Positions 9,801 through 18,262 of a stretch of 64,000 bases of DNA are shown piece after piece (position 1 is the stretch's first letter; each line of letters starts with the position of its first letter). The position numbers and the translations under genes were made by a program. This DNA comes from Laccaria trichodermophora (taxonomy: Eukaryota; Basidiomycota; Agaricomycetes; Agaricales; Hydnangiaceae). Location of the stretch: contig JACTVC010000013.1 of assembly GCA_018417955.1 (NCBI GenBank), positions 580,633-644,632 on the forward strand. The letters are read 5' to 3'. The notes below the pieces were generated by a model, which was not told the DNA's origin, made no database searches, and was given only the letters and a program-made list of their open reading frames with translations.

Positions 9801-10658
9801 GCTGGCTGAGTTGACGGTTGGCTCGTCTTTGCTCAATTGAGTTCTTGCATGGGCGATACGGTAACGACCGAATGGGAATACCTCGGGGGATACGACTGCT
9901 TGGCTCTGCTGCGAGGCAGGATTCCAGTCTTCGAGGTCCTGACGATGGCAGTTCTTCGAGCAACTGCAGCGGGCATAGCTCGTGTTGGTTGGGAGAGATA
10001 GTTTCGTGGGCGTTATCAGGGTTATTGAAGGCTGTGAGCCATTGTCCGTAGTAACTGAGTCGTGGTCCTCGAAAGCGGCGGGTATCCGCGCTAATGAGGG
10101 CAAGGGAGAGGCTGAGTCGTTGCCCTCAAAAGCAGCGGGTGTTCGCGCTATCGAGGGTGTGGGAGCATCGTGTGAGGCGTGGACGACGGTTTTCTCACCT
10201 GTGTTAGGGTTTAGGTTTACTTGGGAGTCGGGAATTCTGGAAGGTGTCATGAGTTGACAGGATCTGTCAATCAGACTTGCCTTATGTAGTTTCCCCGAGT
10301 CTTCGCACTCTGGGACTTCATTTTGATGAAGTCCGCGGTGCCCCCACCATTGTGAAACCGAAGGGCTGATCGGGACTTCTCGACGAAGGCGTGAGTGCGA
10401 GATGGCGGCGGAGAATATCCGGGGTACGCAGGAGAGAGATAGTAAAGTGGTGCCGCGAGGCGACACCACGTGGAGGATATCCTGTGACCCAGGAACTGGG
10501 GCGCGGTCACCCGGCGCAGGACTCTTGTATCCCGGAGGGGAGGCATAAGGCTGCCTAGCCGTATAGAAATGGGGTGACTCCGTCCACATGTAATGTATAA
10601 TGTGGTTGCAAAGTGAGTATATTTGTTGAGAATACGATACTATACAGAATGGAAACAA
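804..10658 (-). CDS. Giant uncharacterised repeat-containing protein, 3,284 aa ORF
   Basis: A single frame of 9,855 nt with no stop and no need for introns. I do not recognise it and assign no function. Residues about 160-1,090 carry some 18 copies of a degenerate motif near SLARIPAAFEGND and five copies of a Cys motif near SYARCSCSKNCHRQDLEDW, spaced 480-690 bp. Weaker echoes (GIPAAFD, YYPAAFVG, RNPAASRG) occur further on. The middle has three recurrences of a DQAY/DQAL motif (AYSRDQAYNIYQTLERL, GCAQDQAYSFYEG, AYHRDQALQRL), hinting at duplicated domains. Near the C terminus is a short hydrophobic stretch (ALVISIAFI). No signal peptide, transposase, polymerase or helicase motif was seen. The frame survives a C9 run (3845-3853) and an A7/G6 run (about 4985-4997). 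The start is uncertain: MWTESPHF at 10,589 is an alternative. The only stop is TGA followed by C. Confidence 0.6.
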   Translation of the reverse strand: MFPFCIVSYSQQIYSLCNHIIHYMWTESPHFYTARQPYASPPGYKSPAPGDRAPVPGSQDILHVVSPRGTTLLSLSCVPRIFSAAISHSRLRREVPISPSVSQWWGHRGLHQNEVPECEDSGKLHKASLIDRSCQLMTPSRIPDSQVNLNPNTGEKTVVHASHDAPTPSIARTPAAFEGNDSASPLPSLARIPAAFEDHDSVTTDNGSQPSITLITPTKLSLPTNTSYARCSCSKNCHRQDLEDWNPASQQSQAVVSPEVFPFGRYRIAHARTQLSKDEPTVNSASQFILETSLARNLAAFEGGSTTWLIDKPSPSLTLCKEEATNYPDTMDDDSMPPIPLIVQIPAAFEGNDLSRMNVNSTPSTLSTTRLPTAFEGDHAPSTRLTQPTDMSYAHSNCARICQHQDLEGQKFPTLTSPQRCEVEPIDDPFSQSNLESPLARNLSAFEGDSAPRPINNSSSSNTPHKAENMVHQTSPVSPTPSIARIVAASEGSDSATSTMDGDSTLSLSSLARLPAAPEDNDLVATDVDSTSSIPSSLRLPAALEGSNSATTDDVSTPTTNQSLITNTSYDHCSSVKNCLRQDFKGWNSPSQTSLMTISPVESPSCHRPDHQSPPFKPGGCWQATSLPYSAKPTSYPSDDDCHGIESRKTNPSTSHKIIASIRTREKGKGVTMTEELDMKVDSPSCRDSLLSIARIPAAFEGNSPTTMHDGPLSSLSTLAHITAAYEDNIQAMNVDVVSVPSVPFIAQPYATLGSNLLTTTSDDSLLSIALTTSEQPLPSNTNYAHYSCVRDCHHQDREDRNSSSPMKQSVVLQRHPIIFTNPQRCEDKPNDDPVGQFALETLLARNIAAFEGDLVIWLISNSSSSTIPYEDEPIINPVSQPAPKASLAQTTATFESNVRAKKAGYSMILLPMKARKLAAHEGNDLIRRDGISIPALTRLPAALEGNHPDVTDDDSTSTTFTLERIPAAYEGNDLARMNINFVPFMPALAQIPAASEGDHATITNSILPLDPSYAPCICANDCYPQDHEGENSFQQTSRAIVSSEEFTPSQHPNHPLPPLKLSGHWRITPLPHSMSSIDSSTGSGSPRRRLCNMVAFMQNELVTPTMTRKKKGEVVTRTSGLVFDAIVSTSNDRSMLFNPEPPRPYSLTDDISMSIIIVLAAPRSANQMPVPDKDSTKRFTIHKSAETLRTTASSVMIRGPSAGSLEQLFAVSTATRRENGNDKSRISTPSLIKGAVKSETATEKREDEYPLLMTLRHINVLSSTSPNPMTFQNSVNNLSAITYNGMTLEAYTTCNDWLAALGAATHSRALNDRTQASSSSKRRIEEFWNFESIEDPPTDAVLLDLPNNLKLGGRRKDCQRELLTRYLDLDVFHRAERNMHLGVCLTVIAEIRNPQVPEKPFCNQEGDSSVWVYAAHCVLPHITTVTLERLIRPFEPELELAKRAREEANSLGSSLMDISPKLSLSTMIPSPLPIDSSLLVRVSYYPAAFVGANRMHVPYKCTGEIPMVLKGVNTPELDQIAGKAPELDLSPFVVVMRFSQSKPTSSRKTVFEDKVRGETCPRSVADLNGETSIKFVKLKASYSNIRVMTPKAIWAVPLMGQTKQPLADSLYERRWNQILLNCGCSLQRLPVSRSNQMELSPAYLVLQPVPLVLSSYFEGDLQTRKGQYNQTPESPMEIAAYSRDQAYNIYQTLERLSILHPRTSHGLKPRKVGKKIRKRRFIREQTQMKRYFRLFVNSRNYCKTLIIPHSAMSQVEVTFIRTQESQTLTSCHLYEKKGSLVSKGSPCPAVRPNFARNPAASRGQNTRVVEEALLTKLGRTNMIRPAAGILPNNITTSKKKQKSITVTVTLDHFGIPAAFDMRKLSHKARTSHIQCGRESSSTPNHFRPPFFSGIKIIRTSTYLFLNEGCAQDQAYSFYEGVLLSSRLALLLEANRAHKKLSTTRLQLKNDKRSAPSHRNSHSHVVHATNVETSYSRNERRSYPLSEKAYKERVMSFTSYTETKPFYHLFWAGGPKIVTRKEFADDRIGNGATFEWNELDISFVLPYEERPSLCLKPTFRSHPPYRKQHALRSMEEADFIKNEETDGQYSFTLKVRMTQGNFKETFTAVKRESVIIKIVDLVEVQLVVTQAYHRDQALQRLHLNERRTRSLNKSLRGSKEFVLVSKVLRRIPAETMEPVEYLWIANSLGVTRFTLGYCELYYGRVISAASAQSGTLAIEIFIYREAVTRTISKGSAKRHMKYATSNRDDAPIQLVSTTLISPLSWLVLRGGVVGYLHDRSALDKPRDKEHLMNSSEHDGQSSLDDLPWGSKTTALSKNPHDGTIDKTTDFNSEIPSRHREGPPEVWRKNVAACGVNDRLRYVKARIQTPLLPNLQSIPELTNGALPTRLKIKDRESKSVYYEDGPHIETSWQKLDFQSIMDRSPFPHQSESMLVLTRAEVPSSDTTLTGFIERETAEVAKGKTIFRCRLRSPQIKVMLFGLNNDSTFFHGYMMAALSLSLRLSTFNPIICLRSWKGQSTSPDEVFEIMAILGILLLSPVLRLGLLTLEKENQAILDLAHLPLMTCQPRSPITIIYSPYHITVYPTITAPSSDLPNGVINRLGLAYLEIVSGKAKGVYMNILRPGPPLANKSYRSFMGSPNLILNARLRRGQITLVEDLKVVLRPTKSETVQEGDDRVPKRVDKLLEERSEVDTMDKWRAMLSETTGHIGQVIALWSRTFKSTELNCSTTEPGSSAVTKNQATFRPFIVEEELAHIFGHAASGWARVYEGINQRLVARGAVTTDRPGLRTSSSPLSNDCIPTVTAPKAIYNATPEEDLIDRHVLKVCFRQLAAEGKREGPLDSVGVAEEEFSDILRTKNFVDLEIWEVLPLLPQTYLKLRALPSVTGLSKLSTNENRTKRSLLSMTIGPSPTEFKELVESHETDKPPTPCYTVEKFIQKTTRLRIYSKGRRNGRLLYHMNTGWKTQPCTANLKIRLALHWVYKFGTQSTHTESRRYGIARLRGLPLCPTMNKGIKTESLIYDVYLNIRTNHQTRLYLRLLKSLQTLLQLIYAAISNMITDQTDSGEQSYANRPLCLNQVVERTKLLCKVLGTYRWSQYLRCPSWNKEICTRVSPSEDIDSLQDCGKYSFAINCATESQERIRHRQDLVLRPQSSPSQVTSSMKAEGCQNLRYLEEHVPCFHWYRGYSLKRNLHAALVISIAFISRLNACLNCWSYNGWSYNDCNILATTRSNLVLPDTTASLDLVWVPGGQVSKKAPMENESVSDSNSLSLDSHPRTALLNLAKE
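7400..10175 (-). repeat. Array of about 18 degenerate motifs with a palindromic core, inside the giant ORF
   Basis: On the plus strand the recurrent core reads close to CCCTCGAAAGCAGCGGG, then TATTCGCGCTAA, then CGAGGG. The outer CCCTCG/CGAGGG halves are complementary, so each copy can fold as a hairpin with a loop of about 22-25 nt. A clear case is at 9,016-9,055 (TACCCTCG...CGAGGGTA). On the coding strand the core gives P-S-L-A-R-I-P-A-A-F-E-G-N-D. Copies alternate with acidic Ser/Thr/Asp-rich linkers and with five Cys motifs near 9,960, 9,475, 8,935, 8,290 and 7,600. Confidence 0.7.
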
Positions 10659-11994
10659 ATATATGTAAATACGATGGTTCTAGATCACGCAACGAGTATG
10701 TGTTACTACGCCGTTACAAGAGGCCCCAGTATGGTGACTCAGACTCAGACTGTGGTGACTCAAACTCAGACTGTGGTGATGCAGACTCAGACTGTGAAGA
10801 AACTGAAGATCAGTTGCCAAGCAAAGCTTTGCTTAGCTGTAAACAATGTCAAGAATCTGGAGATCAGTTGAACAAAGCTGTTACTCAATTTTTGCTGGTA
10901 TGTTGAGGTTTCTCTCCCATGTAGGTTCTTACTCACACAATGAACCTACAGAAAAACAGCAATGCATATGAACTCAGTCTCCCCCCCTGGAAGAAAATCA
11001 CTGGTAAAACTTGGCATTTTGACATATTGAATTTTTGCCACTGCTTTCAGTTGAAAGATATATATTTCCCTCTCACTGTAGTCTTTCTGATATATGGCAT
11101 ATGGACAATGTACAGATATATCTGACATAGTTGATGTACTTTCATGTAACAAGCTATGTGATAATTCATTTGTTATAGTCTCATTAAAGGTATCTACAGC
11201 ATCAGCAAAACAACAACAACATTGGATCACTTCATGGTCTTTGTAAGGTTCACAAAATGCTTCACCTTTCAATGTAGCACAATCATAGGTCAAGTATAGA
11301 ATGTACACTAGGAGTGTTTGACATCATCCAATATTGGTGCAAATTTGTTGAAGAGATCCAAGGTCAATGGCATTTTTGTAACAACCTTGGAAGGTAGGGC
11401 TAAATTATGTTTTAAGTTGTTTACTTAGTCATATCATCATACAACAAGAAGCTCAGTGTTCAATGATAAACATGATTACAAGCCCATAATGGAAGCTGGC
11501 AACTTTTTTCTTTTAGGTTGTTGTGGTCCATGGTTTGTGGAAACAGAAAGATTGTCAAATTCTCACAGTCAAATGGCAATCTTGGAAGTGATATGTAAAT
11601 CTGAGTTTGAGCAGAGCTTTAATTCTGTGACATCATAATCTATTCACACCTCCTCAAAAGCATATAAGGACAAAGTCCAACTCAAAACTACTCTGAGTGC
11701 CTTCCTTCCCACCCCCACCCACTGCCCCACCCTTATAATGTTTACTTATCCATTTTTGTGCAATCATGCCCAGTGTCTATGAAAAAAAGTCACATCATAT
11801 TGGTGCAAAGCAGTGTATTTGTGAGCAAGCAAGGTGCCTGGTGCTGCTGCTAAGCATCAACCTCTAGTTACCATGCTTGCCTTGCCTTCCAACTTTAAAT
11901 TTGGTGTGTATCAAGCAAGTTCAGCTGCTGTCAGGTGTAATACTCCTTTTGTTTGGATGTGTACTATACAGATCTTTAAGTTTTTAATAATATG
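10659..11994. other. AT-rich intergenic stretch without a supported gene
   Basis: The only notable items are a three-copy, roughly 21-bp tandem repeat at 10,736-10,800 (encoding DSDSDCGDSNSDCGD in a 97-codon plus-strand ORF, 10,613-10,906) and a 120-codon minus-strand ORF at 10,946-11,308 with a CCCCF cluster. Neither has a recognisable domain or splice context convincing enough to call. 11,830-11,950 has weak similarity to the tail of the SINE at 13,059 (TGTAATACTCCTTTTGT). Confidence 0.4.
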
Positions 11995-11996
11995 TA

Positions 11997-13056
11997 CAGT
12001 CATCCACCCACTAATGATACACTGAAATTGAGAAATTAGCTTCAACAAATGTGAGCACAATGTTTTACCACAAAAACTACATGAAAATCTTTAAGAAATG
12101 CCCTTCTATAAGTGTACCAAATTTCAGAATGTTTGAACAGCATTTGATGAAGAAAAAACAAATTTAAGGGTGTATCATTGAAGGGTGATTGGAGGTTAAG
12201 TGGGGGGTAATGTTACAAATTCTTTTCTTTAACACATACAAACACATGCAGACACTCCTAAGACATATCTAATACTGGACTACTTACTCTAGATACACAT
12301 CCCAGTCAGATTTCTTTTCTTGACTTGTACTTACTCAGACAGACTCATATGACTCTTATAGACATACTTGGAATCAGATGATTCATATGACTCTACACAA
12401 CTCATACAACTCATACTTCTGACTCATATTTTGACTTGTACCCTTAGTATATAAGTAGGGTACTTTTGTTTGTATTCAGTAGCTTGAACCTAGGCAATCT
12501 AAGCTTAGTTCAACCTTCAGACAGACCCTCAGAAGTAAGATCACCCTTGAACTCTATAGTCTTTTGACTTAGAGCCTCATTGAAACCTTGAACCAATAAG
12601 TCTTCAAATGTTGAAGACTTAAGAACTAGAACATTATCAGCATACAACTTAGAATGAATACCAAATCTCTATACAATGGTCCTTCAGGCATAGAGTATTG
12701 CAGAACTCTACAGTGTTGTTATTAAGGGCATAACAAACTGGTAGTAGAAAGGCTATGAATATCACAAAATAAGGAAATGTAGCAGAACAAACAAACAAAC
12801 AATTGAACTCAAAGCTTAACATAACTGCCTGTTACCATAACAGTATTTCGGTCATTTCTGAAACAGTCCATTTTGAAAACTCCACAACATTGTCAATGCT
12901 GCCTCGAATGTCTGCAAATTTTGTACAGTGATAGATATAAGCTTATATTACTCATTGCAATTTGTTTCATAAAAATTGGTGCAGTATTGAGTGACATATT
13001 AGCTAGCCAAAAGTGTATCAAATGGGGGTGGTGTATCATGAGGGGGTGGATGACTG
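11997..13056. mobile_element. Tc1/mariner-like non-autonomous element
   Basis: Inverted ends CAGTCATCCACCCAC at the left and its near complement GGGGGTGGATGACTG at the right, followed inside by a shared ATGATACAC/GTGTATCAT. The element is bounded by TA on both sides (11,995-11,996 and 13,057-13,058), the usual mariner target. No transposase is encoded. The interior contains a probable solo LTR; without it the element would be about 430 bp. Confidence 0.7.
12212..12836 (+). mobile_element. Probable solo LTR nested in the mariner-like element
   Basis: The segment starts TGTTAC and ends ATAACA, the TG...CA type of LTR ends. It holds a promoter-like TATATAAG at about 12,448 followed by a purine/pyrimidine mixed leader. 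A clean 5-bp target duplication is not seen (GGTAA left, GTATT right), so the boundaries remain tentative. Confidence 0.35.
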
Positions 13057-13058
13057 TA

Positions 13059-13150
13059 CCTGTGGTGAAGTGGTTATTATGCTTGCCTACCATTCTGGTT
13101 CAACTCCTGACAGATGTAATATCCTTTTTGTTACTTTACTAACTACTTGG
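13059..13150 (+). mobile_element. tRNA-derived SINE-like copy
   Basis: An A-box-like TGTGGTGAAGTGG is followed about 45 nt later by a good B box (TGGTTCAACTCC) and a tail GATGTAATATCCTTTTTGTTA. The same tail follows a B-box-like TGGGTTCTACTCC at 47,700 on the other side of the composite transposon. Confidence 0.55.
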
Positions 13151-13188
13151 CAGAAGTTTTTGTAACATGACTTGGCTAGATCTTCAAC

Positions 13189-13410
13189 TAGACTGGTGAC
13201 CGATCCTCATATGAGGTTGACGAGACAAGCAAAGAAACCTCAATACGACAACTGGTACAGCTGAGTTTGAATTAGCATAAAAATGATGACAATTGAGTTT
13301 TGACATGTCTTGATGATGAGTGTGTTCAAAAGAAAACCCATTTTGAGCGACTGCCCTGTAAGGAAGGCAAAAATAGATCCGTACCAAATTTGTACATTTA
13401 AAAATAGACC
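13189..13410 (+). repeat. Left terminal inverted repeat of the composite transposon
   Basis: The reverse complement matches 47,366-47,588 over the whole length. About eleven substitutions are visible in the inner 200 bp, and about eight are CpG in the right copy but TpG or CpA here, so this end is the more decayed one. Confidence 0.85.
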
Positions 13411-13421
13411 CTGTCAACTTT

Positions 13422-15719
13422 CAAGGGGGTCTTAGAATTCCAAAGTCCAACCAGGGGTTGGGTAGGTAGGTCAGCCACAGGCCCAGAAAAAAAATTCTTG
13501 GAACCCTCTACAAAATGATCTCAAAACAGGCCTGAAAGGCCATACCTTGCAGGTTTGCAGTGCCAATATACTCCAGAACATGGAGATCAGCCCAAATTTA
13601 ATGATATTCAAGCTTTATATAATATTTCTTTAATCTTATCTGGTACTTCAGAGTTCACAAGGGAGCAGGAGGCAAAAATGGGGAGGTGCTCCAGTGGTGG
13701 CAGACTTGGAAAGCAATACTTTACCATCCCCCACATAATCCACATGGACTCCACTGGATTCCACTGGATTCCACTGGATTCCACTGGACTGGACTGGACT
13801 GGACTGCCAATCACAAAACTGGACTCCACTGGACTCCCAGCACAAAACTGGACTCCACTGGACTCCACTGGACTGCAAGCACAAAACTGGACTGGACTGG
13901 ACTGGACTGGACTGCAAATCACAAAACTGGACTGGACTGGACTCCACTGGACTCTCCCAACACAAAACTGGACTGGACTGGACTGCCACAGACCTAAGTT
14001 AATCCAGAATTCCTGAACTTAGACTTGAAAACAAAAAATAAAATTGAAGTATATTTATTAATTAAATTAATTAAATTTACATAGATTCTATGTTACAGAG
14101 GGGGGAGGGAGGGGGAGGGGAAAGGGAAAGGGAGGGGAAAGGGAAAGGGAGGGGGAAGAGAGGAATGAATAGAGGGGGGAGGGAGCAAGGAAGGGGGAAG
14201 GAAAGGGAGGGGGGGAGAGAGGAGCAAGGAAAGGGGGAGGGGGGAAAGGGGGAGAGAGTGAAGGGGCCTTGTCGCTGTTCAGCGCTGGCGGGCGCTCGTC
14301 GTTTTTTGGGTGTGGTGGGGGCAGCGTTTTCGTCGGCGCTCGTTCGTCGTCGTCGTTGCGTGTCGTCGTCCCGGCGTGTTAGTCGTCGTTGTCGCGTGTC
14401 GTCGTCCCGGCGTGTAGTCGTCGTCGTTGGTTGCGTGTCGTCGTCGTCGTGTGTTGTCGTCGTCGCATGTCGTCGTCGTCGCGGTCGCGTGTCGTGGTCG
14501 TGGTCGTGTGTCGTCGTCCCAGTGTGTAGTCGTCGTCGTCGTCGTGTGTTGTCGTCCTCGCGCGTCGTCGTCGTCCTCGCATATCGTCGTCCTGGCGTGT
14601 CGTCGTCCTCACGTGTCGTCGTCGTCGTGTGTTGTCATCTTCGTGTCGTCGTTCTTGTGTGTCGTTGGCCTCCTCGTGTGTTGTTTTTGTTGTTGCGTGC
14701 CGCTGGCGCCTGTCGTGGTGAGTACGGGGCATTGGGGTGGTGGGGCAGACATACCCTTGGCCCATGACGTTGACACGTCATGGGCGCCGTCCCTCGTTCT
14801 TGGCCTGTCCTTCCACGTTGGCGTGGGCATGGGCGTGGGCGGCGTTGGCGTGGGCGGCGTTGATGTGGGCGGCATTGATGTGGGCGGCGTTGACGTGGGC
14901 GGAGTTGGCGTGGGCGGCGTTGGCGTGGGCAGTGATAGAGGTGGTGGTGGTGGAAGGGAATGGGATGGTCACGGAGGTGTGACTATGCCGCAAACAGGAG
15001 ACGTGACGATATGGCACGCCCTCAAGTAAGTCACGTGACCTCACCCCGCAGACTGAACAAAATCATAAATCCTTATTGCAGCTATCACTGACCCACACTA
15101 TATATAAATTATAACCTTTCCTTTCATTGATCATTAAAATGTAAGTTTATTATATAGTCTATTTTCGCTTTTTTAGTAGTATTCATATATAATAATAATA
15201 ATATACTGGAATGACTGGAATCCACTGGAATCCACTGGACTCCACTGGACTCTGACTGGACTCATAGTCCACTGGACTGGGACTGGACTCAGGAAAGTGG
15301 CTGGCAGTCCAGTGGGAGTCCAGTGGACTGGACTGGACTGGACTGGACTCCAGTGGACTGGGCATTCTGCCAGCCAATCTGGCCTGGTAAGAGGGCCACT
15401 GGAATCCACTGGACTCCAGTGGATTCCAGTGGAGTCCAGTGGAGTCCATATGGATTACGTGGGGGATGGTAAAGACCTCCTTGGAAAGTATCATCACTGA
15501 TGACATGGGTTGTGTTTCATTGGAAACTGTTCCATGAAACTGGGTTTGCAAGGCCTGTGAGGCATCTGGGACAAGTAGAGGGACAAAGCAATCATAATGA
15601 TGATGTCACATTACCATATATGGGTATATGCCTGATTACATAGGTAGGTAGGTTGAGCTCCAAGGGCTTTAAAAAAAAATCGACCCCAGGTATTTATTTT
15701 TAATCCTAAGACCCCCTTG
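13422..15719. mobile_element. hAT-type MITE (about 0.5 kb) interrupted by a 1.77-kb hAT-like element
   Basis: Ends CAAGGGGGTCTTAG and CTAAGACCCCCTTG are inverted. The flanks carry the same 8-bp word TCAACTTT (13,414-13,421 and 15,720-15,727). Without the nested element at 13,714-15,480 the insertion would be about 523 bp. It sits just inside the left end of the composite transposon. Confidence 0.8.
13714..15480 (+). mobile_element. hAT-like non-autonomous element, copy A, with TGGACTCCA/TGGACT subterminal arrays
   Basis: Starts CAATACTTTACC and ends GGTAAAGACCTCC, flanked by an exact 8-bp duplication TTGGAAAG (13,706-13,713 and 15,481-15,488). From left to right it has an array of CCACTGGACTCCACTGGA-like words (13,741-13,990), an AT-rich spacer, a GGGAGGG purine tract (14,097-14,260), a GTCGTC-rich region (14,340-14,990), an AT-rich spacer, and an inverted array of the same words (15,205-15,450). 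No protein is convincingly encoded. Copies B and C in this window share the plan. Confidence 0.9.
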
Positions 15720-15778
15720 TCAACTTTTTCTTTTCCTCCTGCATCACATCACTTTGTTTCTTCCTCCTCCTGGTCACC

Positions 15779-18262
15779 ATGCCTGCACCTTCCTATGGCA
15801 ATTTCGCATTTTCCATCAGTCCTCAGGCTGTACCCAATGCCCAAGATTCAACCGATCCTCCACCCTTTTTTGCTCCTTTTACAGCAGATGGCACTACACT
15901 TCCTGAGCCACGATGCCAATGTCAGCGCGCCTCCAGCATACTGTGGAACCGCCGTGGAGCCTCACAGTTTCAGCAAACAGATCCCACATCTTTCCATGTT
16001 GCTCCTTCAAGCCAGTGACATTTGAACGTGATGGGACATAGAAGCAGCGTTGAATCTGTGTTTGGGGCAAACAGAGGAAGGCATGGATTGGATTTGGGAG
16101 ACCATAGGAATAGCTATGACAATGAGTATTTGAGATTTATCTGGTCATAATTTCACTTGCTTATGCTGTCCTTTCTTGTTACACTAAAAGCACCTTGAGA
16201 ACAAATGAACTTCCTTGTCCAATTCCATACAACAACACTCCTGGACAGCCTTGCAACTTTACTGAGCTGACCATGCCTTCACAGTCCTTTCAAATCCCTG
16301 ATTTGGGAGATATCTTGCATCACTCCAGTTTCCAAGTGGCACTGCCTTTTTCTTTTGCATCCGAAAACCTGCGCGACCATGACAATTCTCCCTGCACCAC
16401 CGGACCCTATGATGCCTTGCTCACTACATGTCCTCTTGAGCCTTTGGCTTCCCCTGAATCCATGTCCGTTTCTCCTGGTGGTGATTCGTACTACTCTCCT
16501 CTGAGTCTCTCACCATTGATCCTGTCCAGCAATCTTTCATATGACAGTCCTCTTACTTCCACCTCATCCCTTGATGATCTCAGGAGCAAGTTGACTGGTT
16601 CTATTCCAAGGTTGATAAAACTAAAAGTTACCAGGACCGGCACCACATTGCAGGTGCTTAAACTTCTACAAGATGTGAGATTGAATGTCCTTGATCTCCT
16701 CAAACTCACACTTGCCAGCAAAGGTGACTTTGCATCACAACAGAAGGCCCTATTCTCTCCAAAAAATGCGGTCCTTCTTTAAGAGGTCTTGGCAGGAATC
16801 TTCAATGACGAAAAGGGTGCTGAGACAAAGCAGCAATTTCTTTTGCCCAGATCAATTGATATAGTTAGCAAGGAAATTCACTGGGAGATGGAGGTGGTCA
16901 AGCCTCATCTTACAATGACCTCAAAGGAGGTCAATGCTGACTTTATCGACAACTGGGATCTTGAAAAGATAATGGAACCAGTAATTCAAAATATGCCAAC
17001 TTTCTCTGCAGTCTTTGAAGCAGCAGCCAAATCAAAAATTTCAAAGCAAAAAGCTAAGGCTGCAAAATCTAAAAATTGCAAGAAGGTAACTGAATGCCTA
17101 CACCATTCCAATGCAAAGGCTAACTTAAATTTTAAATTCAGGGAATGTATATCCTCTATGCTGGCATCCATTTCCTTTGCTCCCTCAAATCAAGCAAAGT
17201 CCAAATAGGTCTTGGACTAGCTTCATGGGCTTCTGGTGCTTTGAAAGAGGTCATGATGATGCTCCACCACTCTTGCCTTTCCATGTCGTACTCTAGCATA
17301 AACTCTATCATCACGTCACTTGCCAATAGCACCATCAAAAAGGCTCGAAATGCTGCATCAGGACCTCACACACTGGCTTATGATAACATTAATATTTCAG
17401 CATCTATCTTTGTCAAGCAAAAGCCTGGAATGCCAAACAAAGTTCAATCCGGAACATTCGCAGTAATTTATGAACTTTTGAATGCTCAACCAGAGGATAT
17501 GGACATCAAACCAATGTTGGATAACTTCAAGAAATCTTCCCCAATGACACTCGAAGATTTACACCCATCCAATGAGGCTATACAATCATATGCAGACCAG
17601 ATGGCAATTAACATCAGCCACATTCTCTTCAAGTATGTCAATGGATTTGAACATCTAAAAAATAGTCCTCCCTTTCAACACCCAACACAGAGGATGATTC
17701 TGACAGGTTGTAAGACCAAATTCTATCCACTTCAAGCAACAACCATCGAAGAAGTGAGTGTTGATGGTAATCTTGCAGTACACGACAATGTTTATACTGT
17801 CCAGCTTGACATGGATCTGGATAACCTAAACACAAAGGCAATACCGTGCATCAATGATCAGTTGACTAATGCCTGGATTCATGGAGCACAGGACCAGTGT
17901 CACAAGGATGTGTCTGCCTGGGAATGACATGAACTTTTCCAGCTGGCTTTTGGGGTCTTCCACCTTGTTATGAACCTGATATGGAGCATACTTTTGGTCC
18001 ATTGTGGTACCGTACAGCAAGCTGGTAGTCTTGCATACTTCTTTTCTATCATGGAAAAGACTTGACTTGGCTCTGATCACCCTGACTATCATACCTTGCT
18101 TACTGCAATAACCCAGATTCTCGAAGGACTTCTCCTGAATGCATGGCAGCAGGAATGCAGACAATTGCATGCATTTGCGGCAACTAATCCTACTCCAGAG
18201 TCTATTCTGCACAAAGCACAAGAGATTACCCAGAAATACATGGTTCTCAGGCAGGTTCACTG
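15779..18262 (+). pseudogene. DUF6589 transposon protein, 5' part (pseudogene)
   Basis: The first exon probably starts at 15,779 (MPAPSYGNFAFSISP). Similarity to the Agaricomycete DUF6589 family becomes clear from 16,950 on and strong from 17,150: KVQIGLGLASWASGALKEV, YDNINISASIFVKQKPG, VQSGTFAVIYELLNAQPED, FYPLQATTIEEVSVDGNL, INDQLTNAWIHGAQ, and HPDYHTLLTAITQILEG. The frame is broken by a TAA at 16,780, frameshifts near 17,140 and 17,925, and a TGA at 18,061 in MEKT*LGSD, where the family has Arg. It stops at about 18,262 (QKYMVL), and the family sequence resumes without overlap at 31,740. Function is unproven; by position it is the candidate transposase of the composite element. Conserved acidic residues (D in YDNIN, D in NDQLT) persist. 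Confidence 0.8.

Noticed and set aside
7400..10175. Repeats as core peptides of a RiPP precursor
   Set aside because: No signal peptide, no consistent processing sites between units and no modifying-enzyme gene nearby; the ORF is far longer than known precursors.
804..10658. Giant ORF as an integrated RNA-virus polyprotein
   Set aside because: No polymerase, helicase or protease motif seen; an EGDD string near 2,640 lacks the surrounding polymerase motifs.
14090..15044. ORFs of up to 225 codons in the purine and GTCGTC regions of copy A (and 24,388-25,520, 33,588-34,484 in C and B)
   Set aside because: Low-complexity sequence open in several frames on both strands; translations are Arg/Ser/Val, Gly/Glu or Pro/Leu strings with no conservation between copies except through the repeat words.
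13740..15460. CRISPR-like array
   Set aside because: Words are short, palindromic and contiguous without unique spacers, and they sit inside a eukaryotic transposon.
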